64,000 bases of DNA from Glaciimonas sp. PCH181 (GCF_003056055.1 NZ_PYFP01000002.1:496001-560000), one strand, 5' to 3'. Positions 42,386 to 53,378 are shown, numbered from the stretch's first letter. A program made the numbers and translations. Notes: a model not told the origin generated them from the sequence alone.

Positions 42386-43915
42386 ATGGATACCAAAGTT
42401 GATAACGCAAAGCTGGCAGAATCGTCAAAAGTGAAGAAGTTAATCCCCTATGGCGGCTATTACACCAGCAAAACGCCAGGGCATGACCCAGAGTTGACCG
42501 AGACCGGTCCGGGAACGCCGATGGGCGAATATATGCGCTCTTTCTGGCATCCCGTATGTATGTCGATTGAACTGGGCGATACGCCAAAATTTATCAAAAT
42601 TCTCAATGAAGAATTGGTGGCATTCCGCGATAAAAGCGGTGCCATCGGCGTACTGCATGCACATTGCGTTCATCGCGGCGCATCACTCGAATACGGCGCG
42701 ATTCAAGAACACGGTATCCGCTGCTGTTATCACGGCATGGTGTTCGACGTTGACGGCACTTGCTTGCATGTTCCGTATCCAAAAGGCGAAGAAAAAGAAG
42801 CTGAGAAATTTGCCTGCTCGATCCAGCAAGGCGCGTACAAAGCATTCGAACGCCACGGTCTGGTTTTTGCCTACATGGGATCGCCAGAAAAAGAACCGCC
42901 GTTCCCAGAATGGGAGTCCAATTTCACCGTTCATGCCACCGATAAATTAGTCCCGTACAGCAATTTTCAGCATTGCAACTGGCTGCAAGTACAAGACAAT
43001 GCAGCCGACAATTATCATCCGACAGCGCTGCATAATTCAGCCAATGTCGTTGACGAAAATTATCAAGGCACCACGTTCAACGAAGTGGGCGCGGCATCGA
43101 TGGAAGTCGCCCCGGACATGCAATTTATTCCGATCCATGAAGGCCGTGGCCTGGCATGCGCTGGCGCACGTCGCGTCAACAAAGATCGCCTTTTTATCCG
43201 CGTACAACATCAGGCATTACCCAATCTGAGTCTGCACGCGTACACCTCGGAAGACGGCGCTGCCAAAAAACTTTTCAGCCGCTTTCACATCGTGCGGTGG
43301 ACTGTTCCTGTTGACGATGAAAATAGCAAGATGATCGGATGGCGCGTGATGGGTCCGAATATCGATACACGCGGTATCGGCGATGAAGAAATGGTCGGCT
43401 ACGAAACCATCGATTTTCTGGAAGGCCAAGTTGCGATGCGGCGGCCAGAACGGTTCGGCAAATATAAGTTGGAAGACTTCCCGCCGATCCCGCCAAACCA
43501 TCGTGAACGCGATTGCTATAAAGATGCGCAGCAAGCGCCGGGGGATTACGAAGCCATCATCAGTCAACGCCCCATCGCAGTCCATGCGTTAGAAAATCCG
43601 ACCAAATTTGATGCCGGTGTTTTCTTGTTCCGCAAACTGTTGCGCGACGCCGTGCGCGGATCGAATCCTAAAGCCAGTGCAGAGAATTTTTACGACTGGC
43701 TACAAACGGTAAAAGGCGCGCCGAACAGCTATTGCAGCGGCAACGTGCTGGAAGTCGCCGAAGCAGCCACCATCGAAGAAGAAATTGCCCAACGGCGATC
43801 AATCACCAGAAAAATTGTACAGATATTGACGGAAAGCGATCACATGAAAGGCGATGTGCGGACGCAGTTTGTGATGGAGGGATTTGAGGCGCTGGAGCAA
43901 TCTGCCAAGAAATAG
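42386..43915 (+). CDS. Rieske aromatic ring-hydroxylating oxygenase, alpha subunit
   Basis: The product has 509 residues. The Rieske centre is C-x-H in HAHCVHRGASLEYG and C-x-x-H in GIRCCYHGMVFDVDG (about 90-115). The mononuclear iron site contains DNAADNYHPTALH (about 206-218), with the Asp/His set. The N-terminal YMRSFWHPV (about 50) is characteristic of phthalate-4,5-dioxygenase-like oxygenases. It hydroxylates an aromatic acid or similar ring; the substrate is not identifiable. The reductase at 40948 is encoded divergently, across the MITE-like element. It has a good RBS (GAGGAGACAAG). Confidence 0.9.
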   Translation: MDTKVDNAKLAESSKVKKLIPYGGYYTSKTPGHDPELTETGPGTPMGEYMRSFWHPVCMSIELGDTPKFIKILNEELVAFRDKSGAIGVLHAHCVHRGASLEYGAIQEHGIRCCYHGMVFDVDGTCLHVPYPKGEEKEAEKFACSIQQGAYKAFERHGLVFAYMGSPEKEPPFPEWESNFTVHATDKLVPYSNFQHCNWLQVQDNAADNYHPTALHNSANVVDENYQGTTFNEVGAASMEVAPDMQFIPIHEGRGLACAGARRVNKDRLFIRVQHQALPNLSLHAYTSEDGAAKKLFSRFHIVRWTVPVDDENSKMIGWRVMGPNIDTRGIGDEEMVGYETIDFLEGQVAMRRPERFGKYKLEDFPPIPPNHRERDCYKDAQQAPGDYEAIISQRPIAVHALENPTKFDAGVFLFRKLLRDAVRGSNPKASAENFYDWLQTVKGAPNSYCSGNVLEVAEAATIEEEIAQRRSITRKIVQILTESDHMKGDVRTQFVMEGFEALEQSAKK

Positions 43916-43965
43916 GCGGAATAGTGTTGGTGTTGGTTGATGTTATTTAATCCGGGTGGTGCGTT

Positions 43966-44002
43966 GTGGATGCTTTATTGGATATGCCAATAAAGCATCC
44001 AC
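43966..44002. terminator. Perfect hairpin between convergent Rieske and LysR genes
   Basis: GTGGATGCTTTATTGG and CCAATAAAGCATCCAC form a perfect 16-base stem with a 5-base loop between the two convergent gene ends. It is a strong bidirectional terminator candidate although a T-tract is lacking. Confidence 0.75.
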
Positions 44003-44017
44003 GGTGTGCTACCCGTT

Positions 44018-44902
44018 TTAGTTTTTTAAATTGCTCGCATCCAGCAAGTCTTTAACCACTTCAAAAAATGCCTTAATCACTGGCGCCTCTTTTCGCTCAG
44101 CCAGACACGCCAACTCCATGTCGATAAACATCGGCGCATCCACAATATTCAAAATGCGCAGCCGCCCATCAGGGTAGATTGCATCCAGCGCAATGCCGAC
44201 ACCGACTCCCGCTGCAATCGCCTCGCGTATCGCATCCTGACTATCAATTTCCAATACTCGTCGCACGCTGACGCCGCGCTCAGCCAAATAGTCATCGAAA
44301 ACTTTTTGCTGCATTGAGCCGCTTTCTCGCGTCACGATCCGCTGACCTTCCAGTTCTTCAACGCGAATATCGCTGCGTTCAAACCACGGATGACTGGCAC
44401 CGACTAGCAGGGCGATCTTGGCGCGGCGATACGGGACAGAAAAGAAGCGTTTATCACCCAGACGTGGCAAGACGGCAATATCGGCCTGTAATTCCAGCAG
44501 GCTGTCGCTCAATTCGCCGGAGTTTCCGAACGTCACCGAGACTTGCACTTCTGGATAGCGCTGACCGAAGGCGACGACCATTTGCGTGACTTGCACTGGA
44601 TCAAAGGCTGAAACTCTGACTTTTCCTTCTAGCAGGCCACCGGCGGCGCGCAGCGTTTCTTCGGCCTCGGTTTCCAGCGAGAAAATGCGGTTGGTAATGG
44701 TTAACAAGCGTTGTCCGGTATCGGTCAACGCCACAATGTGTCCATGACGTGAAAACAATTCGACTCCGAATCGCTGTTCTAGCGCCTTCACGTGTGTGGT
44801 GATACTCGGCTGCCCAACAAACAACGCACGCGCAGCCGCCGTGAAGCTGCCATGGAGGGCGACTGCGTGGAAACATCGTAATTGATGCAAATTCATAGCC
44901 AA
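44018..44902 (-). CDS. LysR-family transcription regulator
   Basis: The product has 294 residues with MNLHQLRCFHAVALHGSFTAAARALFVGQPSITTHVKALEQRFG as its helix-turn-helix and a standard effector domain (for example VSVTFGNSGELSDSLLELQADIAVL). Subfamily resemblance is to phosphonate-type or CysB-like regulators, a weak call. It lies between the Rieske gene and ilvC, and its target is not clear from location: it is transcribed toward the Rieske gene's end. The alternative start ATG at 44896 (MNLHQ) is close behind. Confidence 0.88.
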   Translation of the reverse strand: MAMNLHQLRCFHAVALHGSFTAAARALFVGQPSITTHVKALEQRFGVELFSRHGHIVALTDTGQRLLTITNRIFSLETEAEETLRAAGGLLEGKVRVSAFDPVQVTQMVVAFGQRYPEVQVSVTFGNSGELSDSLLELQADIAVLPRLGDKRFFSVPYRRAKIALLVGASHPWFERSDIRVEELEGQRIVTRESGSMQQKVFDDYLAERGVSVRRVLEIDSQDAIREAIAAGVGVGIALDAIYPDGRLRILNIVDAPMFIDMELACLAERKEAPVIKAFFEVVKDLLDASNLKN

Positions 44903-45144
44903 ATTACGCTCCTCCGCATCCTCCTATAGCCGCATTGACTGCGGTAGCCAGACTATCGGGGATGCTGTTTTCATTTTTTCGGTGCATTTTTCAACAAAAT
45001 GCGTTCCGTATAGTGAATACTTTTTACGCAGAAGTAAATGACAACGCAAAAATGACAAAGCGCGCTGACAGCCATAACGCTGCGCGATCTTTGTCATCTT
45101 TTGTGACTGGATCTCTACTTTAAAGATCCAACACGCATTTCTGC

Positions 45145-46230
<1,086 letters not shown>

Positions 46231-46247
46231 TCATCAGCGATTGATGA

Positions 46248-47549
46248 CTAGCGATTAACCAGTTTTGCCGGGATTGTGAACACTAGAACGCCACCAATGA
46301 CCAGACTAGCTGCCAGTACCAACACACCGTCGTTGGTACTAGAAGTCACGGTCTTGACCCAGCCCAATAGATAGGGGCTGATCAGCCCGGAAACACTGCC
46401 AATCGAGTTAGCCAGCGCAATCCCCGTTGCCGCCGCAGCGCCGCCGAGGATGGTTGGCGGCAAGGTCCAAAACTGCGAAATAGTCGTCATGATGCCCATC
46501 GTTGCAAATGTCAGTGCGACCATCGCCACCGCTGTATTTTGCGCATACAGCACGCTAAATACCAGACCGACTGCTCCGACAAAACCGGCAATAGCAAGAT
46601 GCCAGCGACGCTCGCCGCGCATGTCGGAACTACGACCAACCATGATCATTGCGATCGTCGCTGCAGCGTATGGAATCGCGGTCAGCAAGCCGATATCGAG
46701 TGCGTCAGAAACGCCGCTGGCTTTAACGATCGTTGGTAACCAGAAACTGACGCCATACAGCCCCATCGTAAAAAACAGATAGATAAAACTCAGCAACCAG
46801 ACTTTAGGATTGATAAAACCATCGCGCATTGAATGGAGTTTTTTGCCGTGCTTATCTGCTTCCAGATTTTTTTCCAGCATGGCGCGTTCTGCAGGTGTCA
46901 GCCATTTGGCATCGGCAACCCGATCATCCAGATAAAACCATGCCATCACGCCCATTATGACGGTCGGGATGCCTTCCAAAATGAACAGCCATTGCCAGCC
47001 TGCCAGTCCATGCGCACCGCTCATCGTGTGCAATATCCAGCCCGATAAAGGACCACCGATAACGCCCGACATCGGAATACCTGTCATGAAAAGCGCCGTG
47101 ACTTTACCGCAGCGCGATGCTGGAAACCAGTACGTCAAATAAAGCAAAATCGCGGGGATAAAACCAGCTTCGGCAACCCCGAGCAGAAACCGCATGAAGT
47201 AGAAACTGGTCGGTGTGGTGACGAACATCATGGCCGCTGAAATCACGCCCCACGTCACCATAATGCGGGCAATCCAGCGTCGTGCGCCGACTTTCTGCAT
47301 GATCAGATTGCTGGGTACTTCAAACAATAAATAGCCGACGAAAAACATGCCTGCGCCAAGGCCATAAACGGCCTCGCTCAAGTTGAGATCGTTCATCATC
47401 TGCAACTTGGCAAAACCGACGTTGACGCGGTCCAGATAAGCGCAAACGTAGCATAAGAAAAGAAAGGGAAGAAGTCGCCACATGACCTTGGCGTAGGTCT
47501 GTGATTCTTCCGCGCGTACTTCGACTACACCAATTGCTGGGTTATACAT
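46248..47549 (-). CDS. MFS transporter, anion:cation symporter family
   Basis: The product has 433 residues with 12 predicted hydrophobic segments. MWRLLPFLFLCYVCAYLDRVNVGFAKLQMMNDLNL is characteristic of the ACS family, which includes phthalate, tartrate and glucarate permeases. The next gene on the same strand (47714) is a class II aldolase, suggesting uptake of an acid or sugar acid metabolised by it. The short loop after helix 2 (GARRWIARIMVTWG) is conserved. Substrate unknown. Confidence 0.88.
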   Translation of the reverse strand: MYNPAIGVVEVRAEESQTYAKVMWRLLPFLFLCYVCAYLDRVNVGFAKLQMMNDLNLSEAVYGLGAGMFFVGYLLFEVPSNLIMQKVGARRWIARIMVTWGVISAAMMFVTTPTSFYFMRFLLGVAEAGFIPAILLYLTYWFPASRCGKVTALFMTGIPMSGVIGGPLSGWILHTMSGAHGLAGWQWLFILEGIPTVIMGVMAWFYLDDRVADAKWLTPAERAMLEKNLEADKHGKKLHSMRDGFINPKVWLLSFIYLFFTMGLYGVSFWLPTIVKASGVSDALDIGLLTAIPYAAATIAMIMVGRSSDMRGERRWHLAIAGFVGAVGLVFSVLYAQNTAVAMVALTFATMGIMTTISQFWTLPPTILGGAAAATGIALANSIGSVSGLISPYLLGWVKTVTSSTNDGVLVLAASLVIGGVLVFTIPAKLVNR

Positions 47550-47713
47550 TTTGCTGTCTCCTGATTTTTTTGATTATCGACCTGGGTCTGCCGGGAGCAG
47601 CCCAGGTAGTAGCAAATATTTTTGTTCAGTATTTAAAGCAAATTACGTAAGGCAATGACGCAGAGCTACTTGCGTAGCCCTGATTGAGGCGGTAATGCGA
47701 TGGTTGAAATCGA

Positions 47714-48526
47714 TCAATCAAACATGTCTGGCTGGGTCGCCAGAAGTTGTTCATAAATCGGTTGAAAATGCAGCCAGCCGATGAAAGGGCTGCCGACATG
47801 TTCGCGGCTATAACGGGCGCGGTCGGGCGTGACGAGGGTTGGTTTGATGCCGCTGGCTTCGACTAACAATTGCTGTTGGCAAACCCGTTCCAGTGCGATA
47901 AACCAGAAAGCCGCGTCTTCGATACTGTGACGACTAACGGTCATCAGGCCATGATTTTGATGGATCACGGCTTTGACGTTTTTGAATTGACCGGCGACCG
48001 AATAGCCCGCGCCCTCTTCCACTGCGACCGCGCCAGCTTCGTCATTGATGACGATATGGTCTTCAAAAAATACCGCTGCATCTTGCGTAATCGGGTCTAG
48101 CAATCGGCCGGTGGAAGCCCATGCAGTGCCGTAGATCGTATGCGCATGACACATCGCGATGATGTCGGGATGTAATTCATGCACAGCTGAATGCAATACA
48201 AAGCCAGCACGATTCAAGGCATAATCGCCTTCAATCACTTCACCTTTATGATCCGCAAGAATCAGATTCGATACCTTTACTTGCGAGAAATGGACCGCCA
48301 TCGGATTGGTCCAATACAGACTTGGAAACTCCGGATCGCGTACGGTGAGATGACCGGCAAAACCATAATCCAAGTTGTGCAGCGCAAACGCACGGCACGA
48401 AGCGACTAGCCGCTCTTTGCGATGCTTGCGTTCTTCTGCATGATTAGCAAAGGTTGGCATGACGGGAAATTTGAGGCCTTTTTGTTTAGGCTGATACAGC
48501 GATATACGATCCATGACTTCCGACAT
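47714..48526 (-). CDS. Class II aldolase/adducin family protein
   Basis: The product has 270 residues. The zinc-binding histidines appear as MCHAHTIYG (about 130) and HQNHGLMTV (about 198), with the conserved ERVCQQQLL helix. The family includes fuculose aldolase-like enzymes and aromatic-acid decarboxylases such as the phthalate decarboxylases. Adjacent MFS permease and divergent LysR gene (48737) suggest an inducible catabolic unit, perhaps sharing a substrate with the Rieske oxygenase region about 5 kb upstream. This is inference. Confidence 0.88.
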   Translation of the reverse strand: MSEVMDRISLYQPKQKGLKFPVMPTFANHAEERKHRKERLVASCRAFALHNLDYGFAGHLTVRDPEFPSLYWTNPMAVHFSQVKVSNLILADHKGEVIEGDYALNRAGFVLHSAVHELHPDIIAMCHAHTIYGTAWASTGRLLDPITQDAAVFFEDHIVINDEAGAVAVEEGAGYSVAGQFKNVKAVIHQNHGLMTVSRHSIEDAAFWFIALERVCQQQLLVEASGIKPTLVTPDRARYSREHVGSPFIGWLHFQPIYEQLLATQPDMFD

Positions 48527-48736
48527 AATTTTCTCCTGTTAACACTGCATTTTTTTGATTGACCAAAGCGCATTGGCGGCATAGAGCGTGCCGGGCCTGC
48601 ACCAGACGCCGCGGTGGCATTTGCCCGGGCGCCGATCCAATTCGTTGTTAGGATGGTGAGGTTGATGATCGGGCGTCGGAAGCGCCTTGACAAACGTTTC
48701 CTTTTCACTAATGATGAATCCAATTCACCTATAACC

Positions 48737-49630
48737 ATGCGAAAACTTCCCAGCTTTTCCTCCCTACGCGCTTTTGAGTCTGCCGCCCGGCAGGGAAGTT
48801 TTGCGCTCGCGGCGCAGGATTTGCATTTGACGCCCTCGGCAGTCAGTCATCAAATTCGGGGACTTGAAATCTACTTTGGAAAACCGTTATTTGAAAGACT
48901 GACCCGGCGCGTTGAATTGACGCCAGATGGCCGTCAGTTATTGGCCGGTTTATCGCGGGCGTTTGATTTGATTGAGTCGTCTTGTGCAGATTTAAGTCTG
49001 CCTGAAGAGACTGAATCCCTTGCCGTCCATTGCACCCCAAGCTTCGCCTCAAAATGGCTGGGGCCGCATTTGCCGCATTTCATGCAGCAACATCCGTTGA
49101 TTACGATTCGGATGTCGTCTAGCGCAGATCCGATTGATTTAATTCAGCACGAAGAGATTGATATCGCGATTGCGTATGGCGCTGCCAAAGAGCGTTCGGG
49201 CGTGACCATTGAGCCGCTTGGAACAGAAGTAATTGCGCCGCTGTGCTCGCCCAAACTGCTCAAGGGAAATACCGGGATCGACCTCAATCAGATGGCTAAT
49301 TTCACCCTGATCGATTCGCAGCTTAGCCCGGTGACATGGCAAAACTGGTTCGATTTGCACGGCATCAAATTGCCGGAAAGATCGCGGTTATCGTTTGATC
49401 GCGGCTCGCTGGCAATCTCTGCGGCATTGAATGGCCTGGGCGTCGCGCTGGAAAGTACGCGACTGGCGAAGCAAGAGCTTGCCGATGGGGAATTGGTGCA
49501 ACTCGGCAAAACGACATTTCGCCCGATGATACGGGAAATGCATTTTGTGTGTTATCGGGCGGCGCGGGCGAACAGCAGAAAAATCAAGGCGTTTCGGGAC
49601 TGGCTATTTAGCCAGACTGAAATCGTTTAG
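48737..49630 (+). CDS. LysR-family regulator, GcvA-like
   Basis: I chose ATG 48737 (MRKLPSFSSLRAFESAARQGSF), giving 297 residues; upstream codons from 48614 overlap the divergent promoter region and do not look like a LysR start. The helix-turn-helix AAQDLHLTPSAVSHQIRGLE and the effector domain (FASKWLGPHLPHFMQQHPLITIRM) are GcvA-like. It is divergent from the class II aldolase gene, with about 210 bases between, the usual arrangement for a regulator of that operon. Confidence 0.9.
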   Translation: MRKLPSFSSLRAFESAARQGSFALAAQDLHLTPSAVSHQIRGLEIYFGKPLFERLTRRVELTPDGRQLLAGLSRAFDLIESSCADLSLPEETESLAVHCTPSFASKWLGPHLPHFMQQHPLITIRMSSSADPIDLIQHEEIDIAIAYGAAKERSGVTIEPLGTEVIAPLCSPKLLKGNTGIDLNQMANFTLIDSQLSPVTWQNWFDLHGIKLPERSRLSFDRGSLAISAALNGLGVALESTRLAKQELADGELVQLGKTTFRPMIREMHFVCYRAARANSRKIKAFRDWLFSQTEIV

Positions 49631-49670
49631 TCGACACCAGATGCAGCAAGATGCAGCGTTAATAAACACA

Positions 49671-49698
49671 AAAAAGGGGTCTTTAAAGACGCCCTTTT
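49671..49698 (+). terminator. Terminator hairpin downstream of the LysR gene
   Basis: AAAAAGGGGTCTTT / AAAGACGCCCTTTT form a nearly perfect stem with a T-rich end, 40 bases after the LysR stop. Probable bidirectional rho-independent terminator. Confidence 0.7.
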
Positions 49699-49816
49699 CT
49701 GATAGCCCGACCGTCCAAGCAAACATATCGCTGGCGCATCACACAGCGCAGTCACGCCACGCAGTCCCGCCACATAATGACGCTGACGCAATTACTTCGG
49801 CATAATATATGAGCGC

Positions 49817-49981
49817 TTAATAACGATGATCGTCATAGCCACCTCTATCATGATCATGATCATGGTCATGCCAATCGCCACGACCATGTCGATCGCCATC
49901 GCCATAAGGCACCGCAACGCAACCACCGAGCCCAATAGATAGCATCGCTGCCAGTGTCAGCATAAGAGTGAAGCGTTTCAT
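49817..49981 (-). CDS. Small His/Asp-rich lipoprotein
   Basis: The 54-residue product reads MKRFTLMLTLAAMLSIGLGG-C, so the signal peptide ends in a lipobox-like GLGGC with the Cys at position 21. The mature part is only about 34 residues and is dominated by His, Asp and Gly, including DHDHDHDRGGYDDH. The RBS AGGAGAT lies seven bases before ATG 49981. It could bind metal ions (zinc, nickel) at the cell envelope; this is inferred from composition only. Upstream neighbours are unrelated. It is too small for many gene callers. Confidence 0.7.
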   Translation of the reverse strand: MKRFTLMLTLAAMLSIGLGGCVAVPYGDGDRHGRGDWHDHDHDHDRGGYDDHRY

Positions 49982-50257
49982 GACGATCTCCTGATGGTGA
50001 GCAATACAAGATTTGACCTTATAAAAGTGCTATCGGTTCACTTCCGGATCAACCAATTTAAAGGCTGATTCAACGCCGAATCGGGTCATATGAAATAATG
50101 CATTCGTGATATGACTGCAACGTCTTTATGATTGTCGGTTAACAGTTCTGCCCGGCATTTTTTTTTGTGTTTTTTGATGGCGGTTTAGCGCTTGTATCTC
50201 ACATTATTTAACATCAAGCGTTAAATGCCATTTCCTCTTTTAGAACGGTCAACGTAT

Positions 50258-51184
50258 ATGGATACAACAGTGTTTCATTCCCTAGACGCGACGCAACCGC
50301 AATGGCAGCTTGATGACGTTATTCAAGCATTGCGCAGTTCCCGCGAGGTAACGCACAAGATTCGGCATCAGGGCCGTATTCGCGAATTGCCTTCGCGGGA
50401 AGCCTTGGTGCAGGTATTAGATGGGCTATCATCGGTGCTTTTCCCCACGCATTATGGTCGCCCGAATCTGACCGATGAAAGCATCGATTATTTCGTTGGT
50501 AATACGCTCAATACCACCTTGAATGTATTGGTAAGTCAGGTCCGGCGCGGCTTGCTGTTCAGTGCCGATCAAGAGACATTATCGGATGCGGATCTGAATC
50601 AAAAGGCGATCCGGATTACCCATGATTTCAGTGCTGAATTGCCTGCCATTCGCGGTGTGTTGGTCAGCGATTTACAGGCTGCTTTTCAGGGCGATCCGGC
50701 GGCGACCAGTGTGTCCGAAGTGCTGCTGTGTTATCCCGGCGTGATGGCAATTATTTACTATCGACTGGCGCATACGCTGTATCGTTTAGGTGCGCCGTTT
50801 CTGGCGCGGATGATTTCGGATATTGCGCACTCATTGACGGGCATTGACATTCATCCGGCGGCAAAAATTGGCGGTAGTTTTTTCATCGATCATGGCACCG
50901 GCGTGGTCATCGGCGAAACCGCCATCATCGGCCAGCATGTCAGACTTTATCAAGCCGTTACGTTGGGCGCTAAACGCTTTCCGACCGATGACGATGGCGT
51001 ATTAATCAAAGGTAATGCACGCCATCCGATAGTCGAAGATGACGTCATCATCTATGCGGGAGCCACAGTGCTGGGACGCATTACAATCGGTCGCGGTTCA
51101 ACCATCGGCGGCAATGTCTGGCTGACGCAAAGCGTGCCACCGAATAGTAATATTTCTCAGGCACAAATGCGTAACGACGAATGA
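50258..51184 (+). CDS. cysE: Serine O-acetyltransferase (EpsC type)
   Basis: From ATG 50258 (MDTTVFHSLDATQ) the product has 308 residues. The C-terminal left-handed beta-helix begins at GIDIHPAAKIGGSFFIDHGTGVVIGETAIIGQHVRLYQAVTLGAK, the hexapeptide-repeat signature of serine acetyltransferase, with His and Asp catalytic residues. The N-terminal extension (about 1-180) is typical of EpsC-like enzymes. It makes O-acetylserine for cysteine synthesis. An earlier start at 50225 is also possible; no RBS settles the choice. It stands alone. Confidence 0.92.
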   Translation: MDTTVFHSLDATQPQWQLDDVIQALRSSREVTHKIRHQGRIRELPSREALVQVLDGLSSVLFPTHYGRPNLTDESIDYFVGNTLNTTLNVLVSQVRRGLLFSADQETLSDADLNQKAIRITHDFSAELPAIRGVLVSDLQAAFQGDPAATSVSEVLLCYPGVMAIIYYRLAHTLYRLGAPFLARMISDIAHSLTGIDIHPAAKIGGSFFIDHGTGVVIGETAIIGQHVRLYQAVTLGAKRFPTDDDGVLIKGNARHPIVEDDVIIYAGATVLGRITIGRGSTIGGNVWLTQSVPPNSNISQAQMRNDE

Positions 51185-51547
51185 TCGGTATCGAATAAGC
51201 GACACGCGATGCTAGCTTTTCCGTCTTCATTCTTTGGTTCAAGCGCCCTGCTGAAACCATCATAAAACCTGCCCGGCAGATCCTGTCGTGGCAGCGTTTC
51301 TTTCTTCAGACTTCATATCCCGTCATGGCAACGCATTGTTGACTCAGAATCACAATTGATTTGTTATTACAGCTATTTTTCTTAACAAATTAAGGGTGCA
51401 TAGTGTTGGCTATCGGGGCTATCGGATTAACTTTTTATCCGCGTTTTATCCTTGCCGTTATGCAAGACAGACCATTCGCGGCGAGATGGCAAAAACAATG
51501 ACGACGGCGCAGGATGCGCTACTCACACACTAATGACAGGAAACAAG
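51185..51547. other. Gene-free stretch upstream of the epimerase gene
   Basis: This 363-base stretch contains TA-rich segments about 51355-51390 that could hold a promoter, but no clear -35/-10, repeat or small gene was found. Codons upstream of ATG 51548 are in frame but carry no protein-like sequence. Confidence 0.4.
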
Positions 51548-52486
51548 ATGAATGTATTTATCACAGGCGCGACTGGCTTTATCGGCGGCTCGGTTGCTGC
51601 ACGCTTTGTTGCAGAGGGCTATAAAGTACGTGGTCTGGTACGGACGGAAGCGCAAGCCGCCCGCCTTCTTACGCTGGGTATCGAGCCAGTCCTTGGCACG
51701 CTGGAAGACGTCGCTATTCTGACGGCAGAAGCACAGCGCGCGGACGCGGTTATCAACGCCGCCAGCTCGGATAATCTCCCTGCGGTCGAGGCATTACTTA
51801 ACGCATTGGCAGGATCGGGCAAAGTATTTATTCACACTAGCGGTTCTAGCGTGGTTGGCGACGACGCCCGCGGCGAATGGGCGTCGGAGACCATTTTTGA
51901 TGAAAATACGGTGTACACCCCAGCGCCGGAAAAAGCCAAACGGGCTGCTTTGGACCAGTTGATTATCGATGCCGCGCAACGCGGCGTGCGCTCAGTCATC
52001 CTGTGCAATACCATGATTTATGGCAATGGACTGGGGCTGAATCCATACAGCGTGCAGATTCCGCCTTTAGTCGCTCAGGCGCAAAAAAGCGGTATCGCCC
52101 GTTTTGTCGGCAAAGGCCTGAATATTTGGTCCAACGTTCATATTGAAGATGTAGTCGAACTGTATTTGCTGGCGGTTAAAAAAGCCCCGGCCGGATCATT
52201 CTTTTATGTCGAAAACGGCGAGTCTTCGTATGCCGACATCACTGCCGCAATTGCCGAGCGCATGCACTTGGGCGCACCGCAAAGCTGGCCGGTGGAAGAG
52301 GCTATTAAAGAATGGGGCTTCGGTCATGCCGTGTATTCGTTCGGCTCCAACAGCCGGGTTTCCGCTAATCGCGCCCGTAAAGAGTTGGGTTGGGCACCAA
52401 AACACACCTCTGTAAGCGCATGGATTAAGCATGATATGAAGATCAGCGACGAAGTTGAGATCGACGCCGTCGCTGCTGCCAAATAA
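51548..52486 (+). CDS. NAD(P)-dependent epimerase/dehydratase family protein (SDR)
   Basis: I chose ATG 51548 with the RBS AGGAAACAAG, giving 312 residues. The start VFITGATGFIGGSVAARFVAEG has the TGxxGxxG nucleotide-binding motif of extended/atypical SDRs. RADAVINAASSDN and the helix after YLLAVKKAPAGSFFYVENGE support the family. The YxxxK motif is not clearly present. Possible roles are nucleotide-sugar modification or an NAD-linked reductase; no linked sugar genes. A perfect 15-base hairpin follows the gene. Confidence 0.85.
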   Translation: MNVFITGATGFIGGSVAARFVAEGYKVRGLVRTEAQAARLLTLGIEPVLGTLEDVAILTAEAQRADAVINAASSDNLPAVEALLNALAGSGKVFIHTSGSSVVGDDARGEWASETIFDENTVYTPAPEKAKRAALDQLIIDAAQRGVRSVILCNTMIYGNGLGLNPYSVQIPPLVAQAQKSGIARFVGKGLNIWSNVHIEDVVELYLLAVKKAPAGSFFYVENGESSYADITAAIAERMHLGAPQSWPVEEAIKEWGFGHAVYSFGSNSRVSANRARKELGWAPKHTSVSAWIKHDMKISDEVEIDAVAAAK

Positions 52487-52516
52487 GCGGAATCGGAAGA
52501 TTCAATCTTCTCTGCT

Positions 52517-52550
52517 AAACATCCTCGTTCTTTTCAGAACGAGGATGTTT
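52517..52550. terminator. Perfect hairpin between epimerase and GntR genes
   Basis: AAACATCCTCGTTCT and AGAACGAGGATGTTT are perfect 15-base arms with a four-base loop. A rightward T-tract is missing (GGGGTTT follows), so the strength as a terminator is uncertain. Confidence 0.65.
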
Positions 52551-52661
52551 GGGGTTTACCGATTTCACCCTTAAAGCGATCCGAATAGGTTTGATACATT
52601 CGGATGAAATTGGATAACGTTCAGAATACAATGGCTGCTTGCGCGATATTTGGAGAGCAGC

Positions 52662-53378
52662 TTGGAAGAGCAAGAGAAGCAAAAAAAAGTCCCTATTTTT
52701 CAGACGATAAAAGATTTTCTGCTAGGTGAGATTCAGGCCGGTCGTTGGCGCGAGGGCGACGCTATCCCGTCGGAGCAGGTATTGGCAAAACAATTCGACG
52801 TTTCGCGCATGACGGTTAACCGGGCAGTACGCGAATTAACTAGCGAACAGATTTTGAGTCGTATCCAGGGTTCTGGCACCTATGTTGCGCAGCAAAAATA
52901 TCAATCTACGCTGGTGGAGATTAAAAGTATCGCCGAAGAAGTACAGACCCGCGGCCACGTCCATCGCAGTGAACTGCATCAACTAGAACGCCTGAAGGCG
53001 TCCGATGTGCTGGCGCACCAATTTTCCGTCGAGATCGGGGAGCCGCTATTCCATTCGGTGATCGTGCATTTCGAGAATGACATCCCGATTCAAGTCGAAG
53101 ATCGCTGGGTCAATCCAAAGGTGGTGCCGGACTATATCCGGCAGGATTTTACGCATATGACGCCGAATGAATATCTGATGGCGGCGGCACCGTTGCAGGG
53201 TATGAATTACGGCATCGAGGCGCAAACTGCGCCTCGTGCAATTGCCGGGATGTTGCAGATCACGCCAAAAGAGCCGTGTCTGGTGCTCAAGCGAAAAACC
53301 CTGTCGATGTCACAGGTTGCATCCATCGCAACGATGTGGCATCCGGGCAGCCGTTATCGCTTCGCTGGCGGGTTTTAA
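52662..53378 (+). CDS. GntR-family regulator with UTRA domain (HutC-like)
   Basis: I chose TTG 52662 because GGAGAG at 52652-52657 provides an RBS at normal spacing; a TTG at 52650 has none. The product has 238 residues. The GntR helix-turn-helix (DFLLGEIQAGRWREGDAIPSEQVLAKQFDVSRMTVNRAVRELTSEQIL) fills residues about 13-70, and the UTRA effector domain follows (VHRSELHQLERLKASDVLAH, VEDRWVNPKVVPDYI). It resembles the histidine-utilisation repressor, but no hut genes are nearby. Confidence 0.88.
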   Translation: MEEQEKQKKVPIFQTIKDFLLGEIQAGRWREGDAIPSEQVLAKQFDVSRMTVNRAVRELTSEQILSRIQGSGTYVAQQKYQSTLVEIKSIAEEVQTRGHVHRSELHQLERLKASDVLAHQFSVEIGEPLFHSVIVHFENDIPIQVEDRWVNPKVVPDYIRQDFTHMTPNEYLMAAAPLQGMNYGIEAQTAPRAIAGMLQITPKEPCLVLKRKTLSMSQVASIATMWHPGSRYRFAGGF

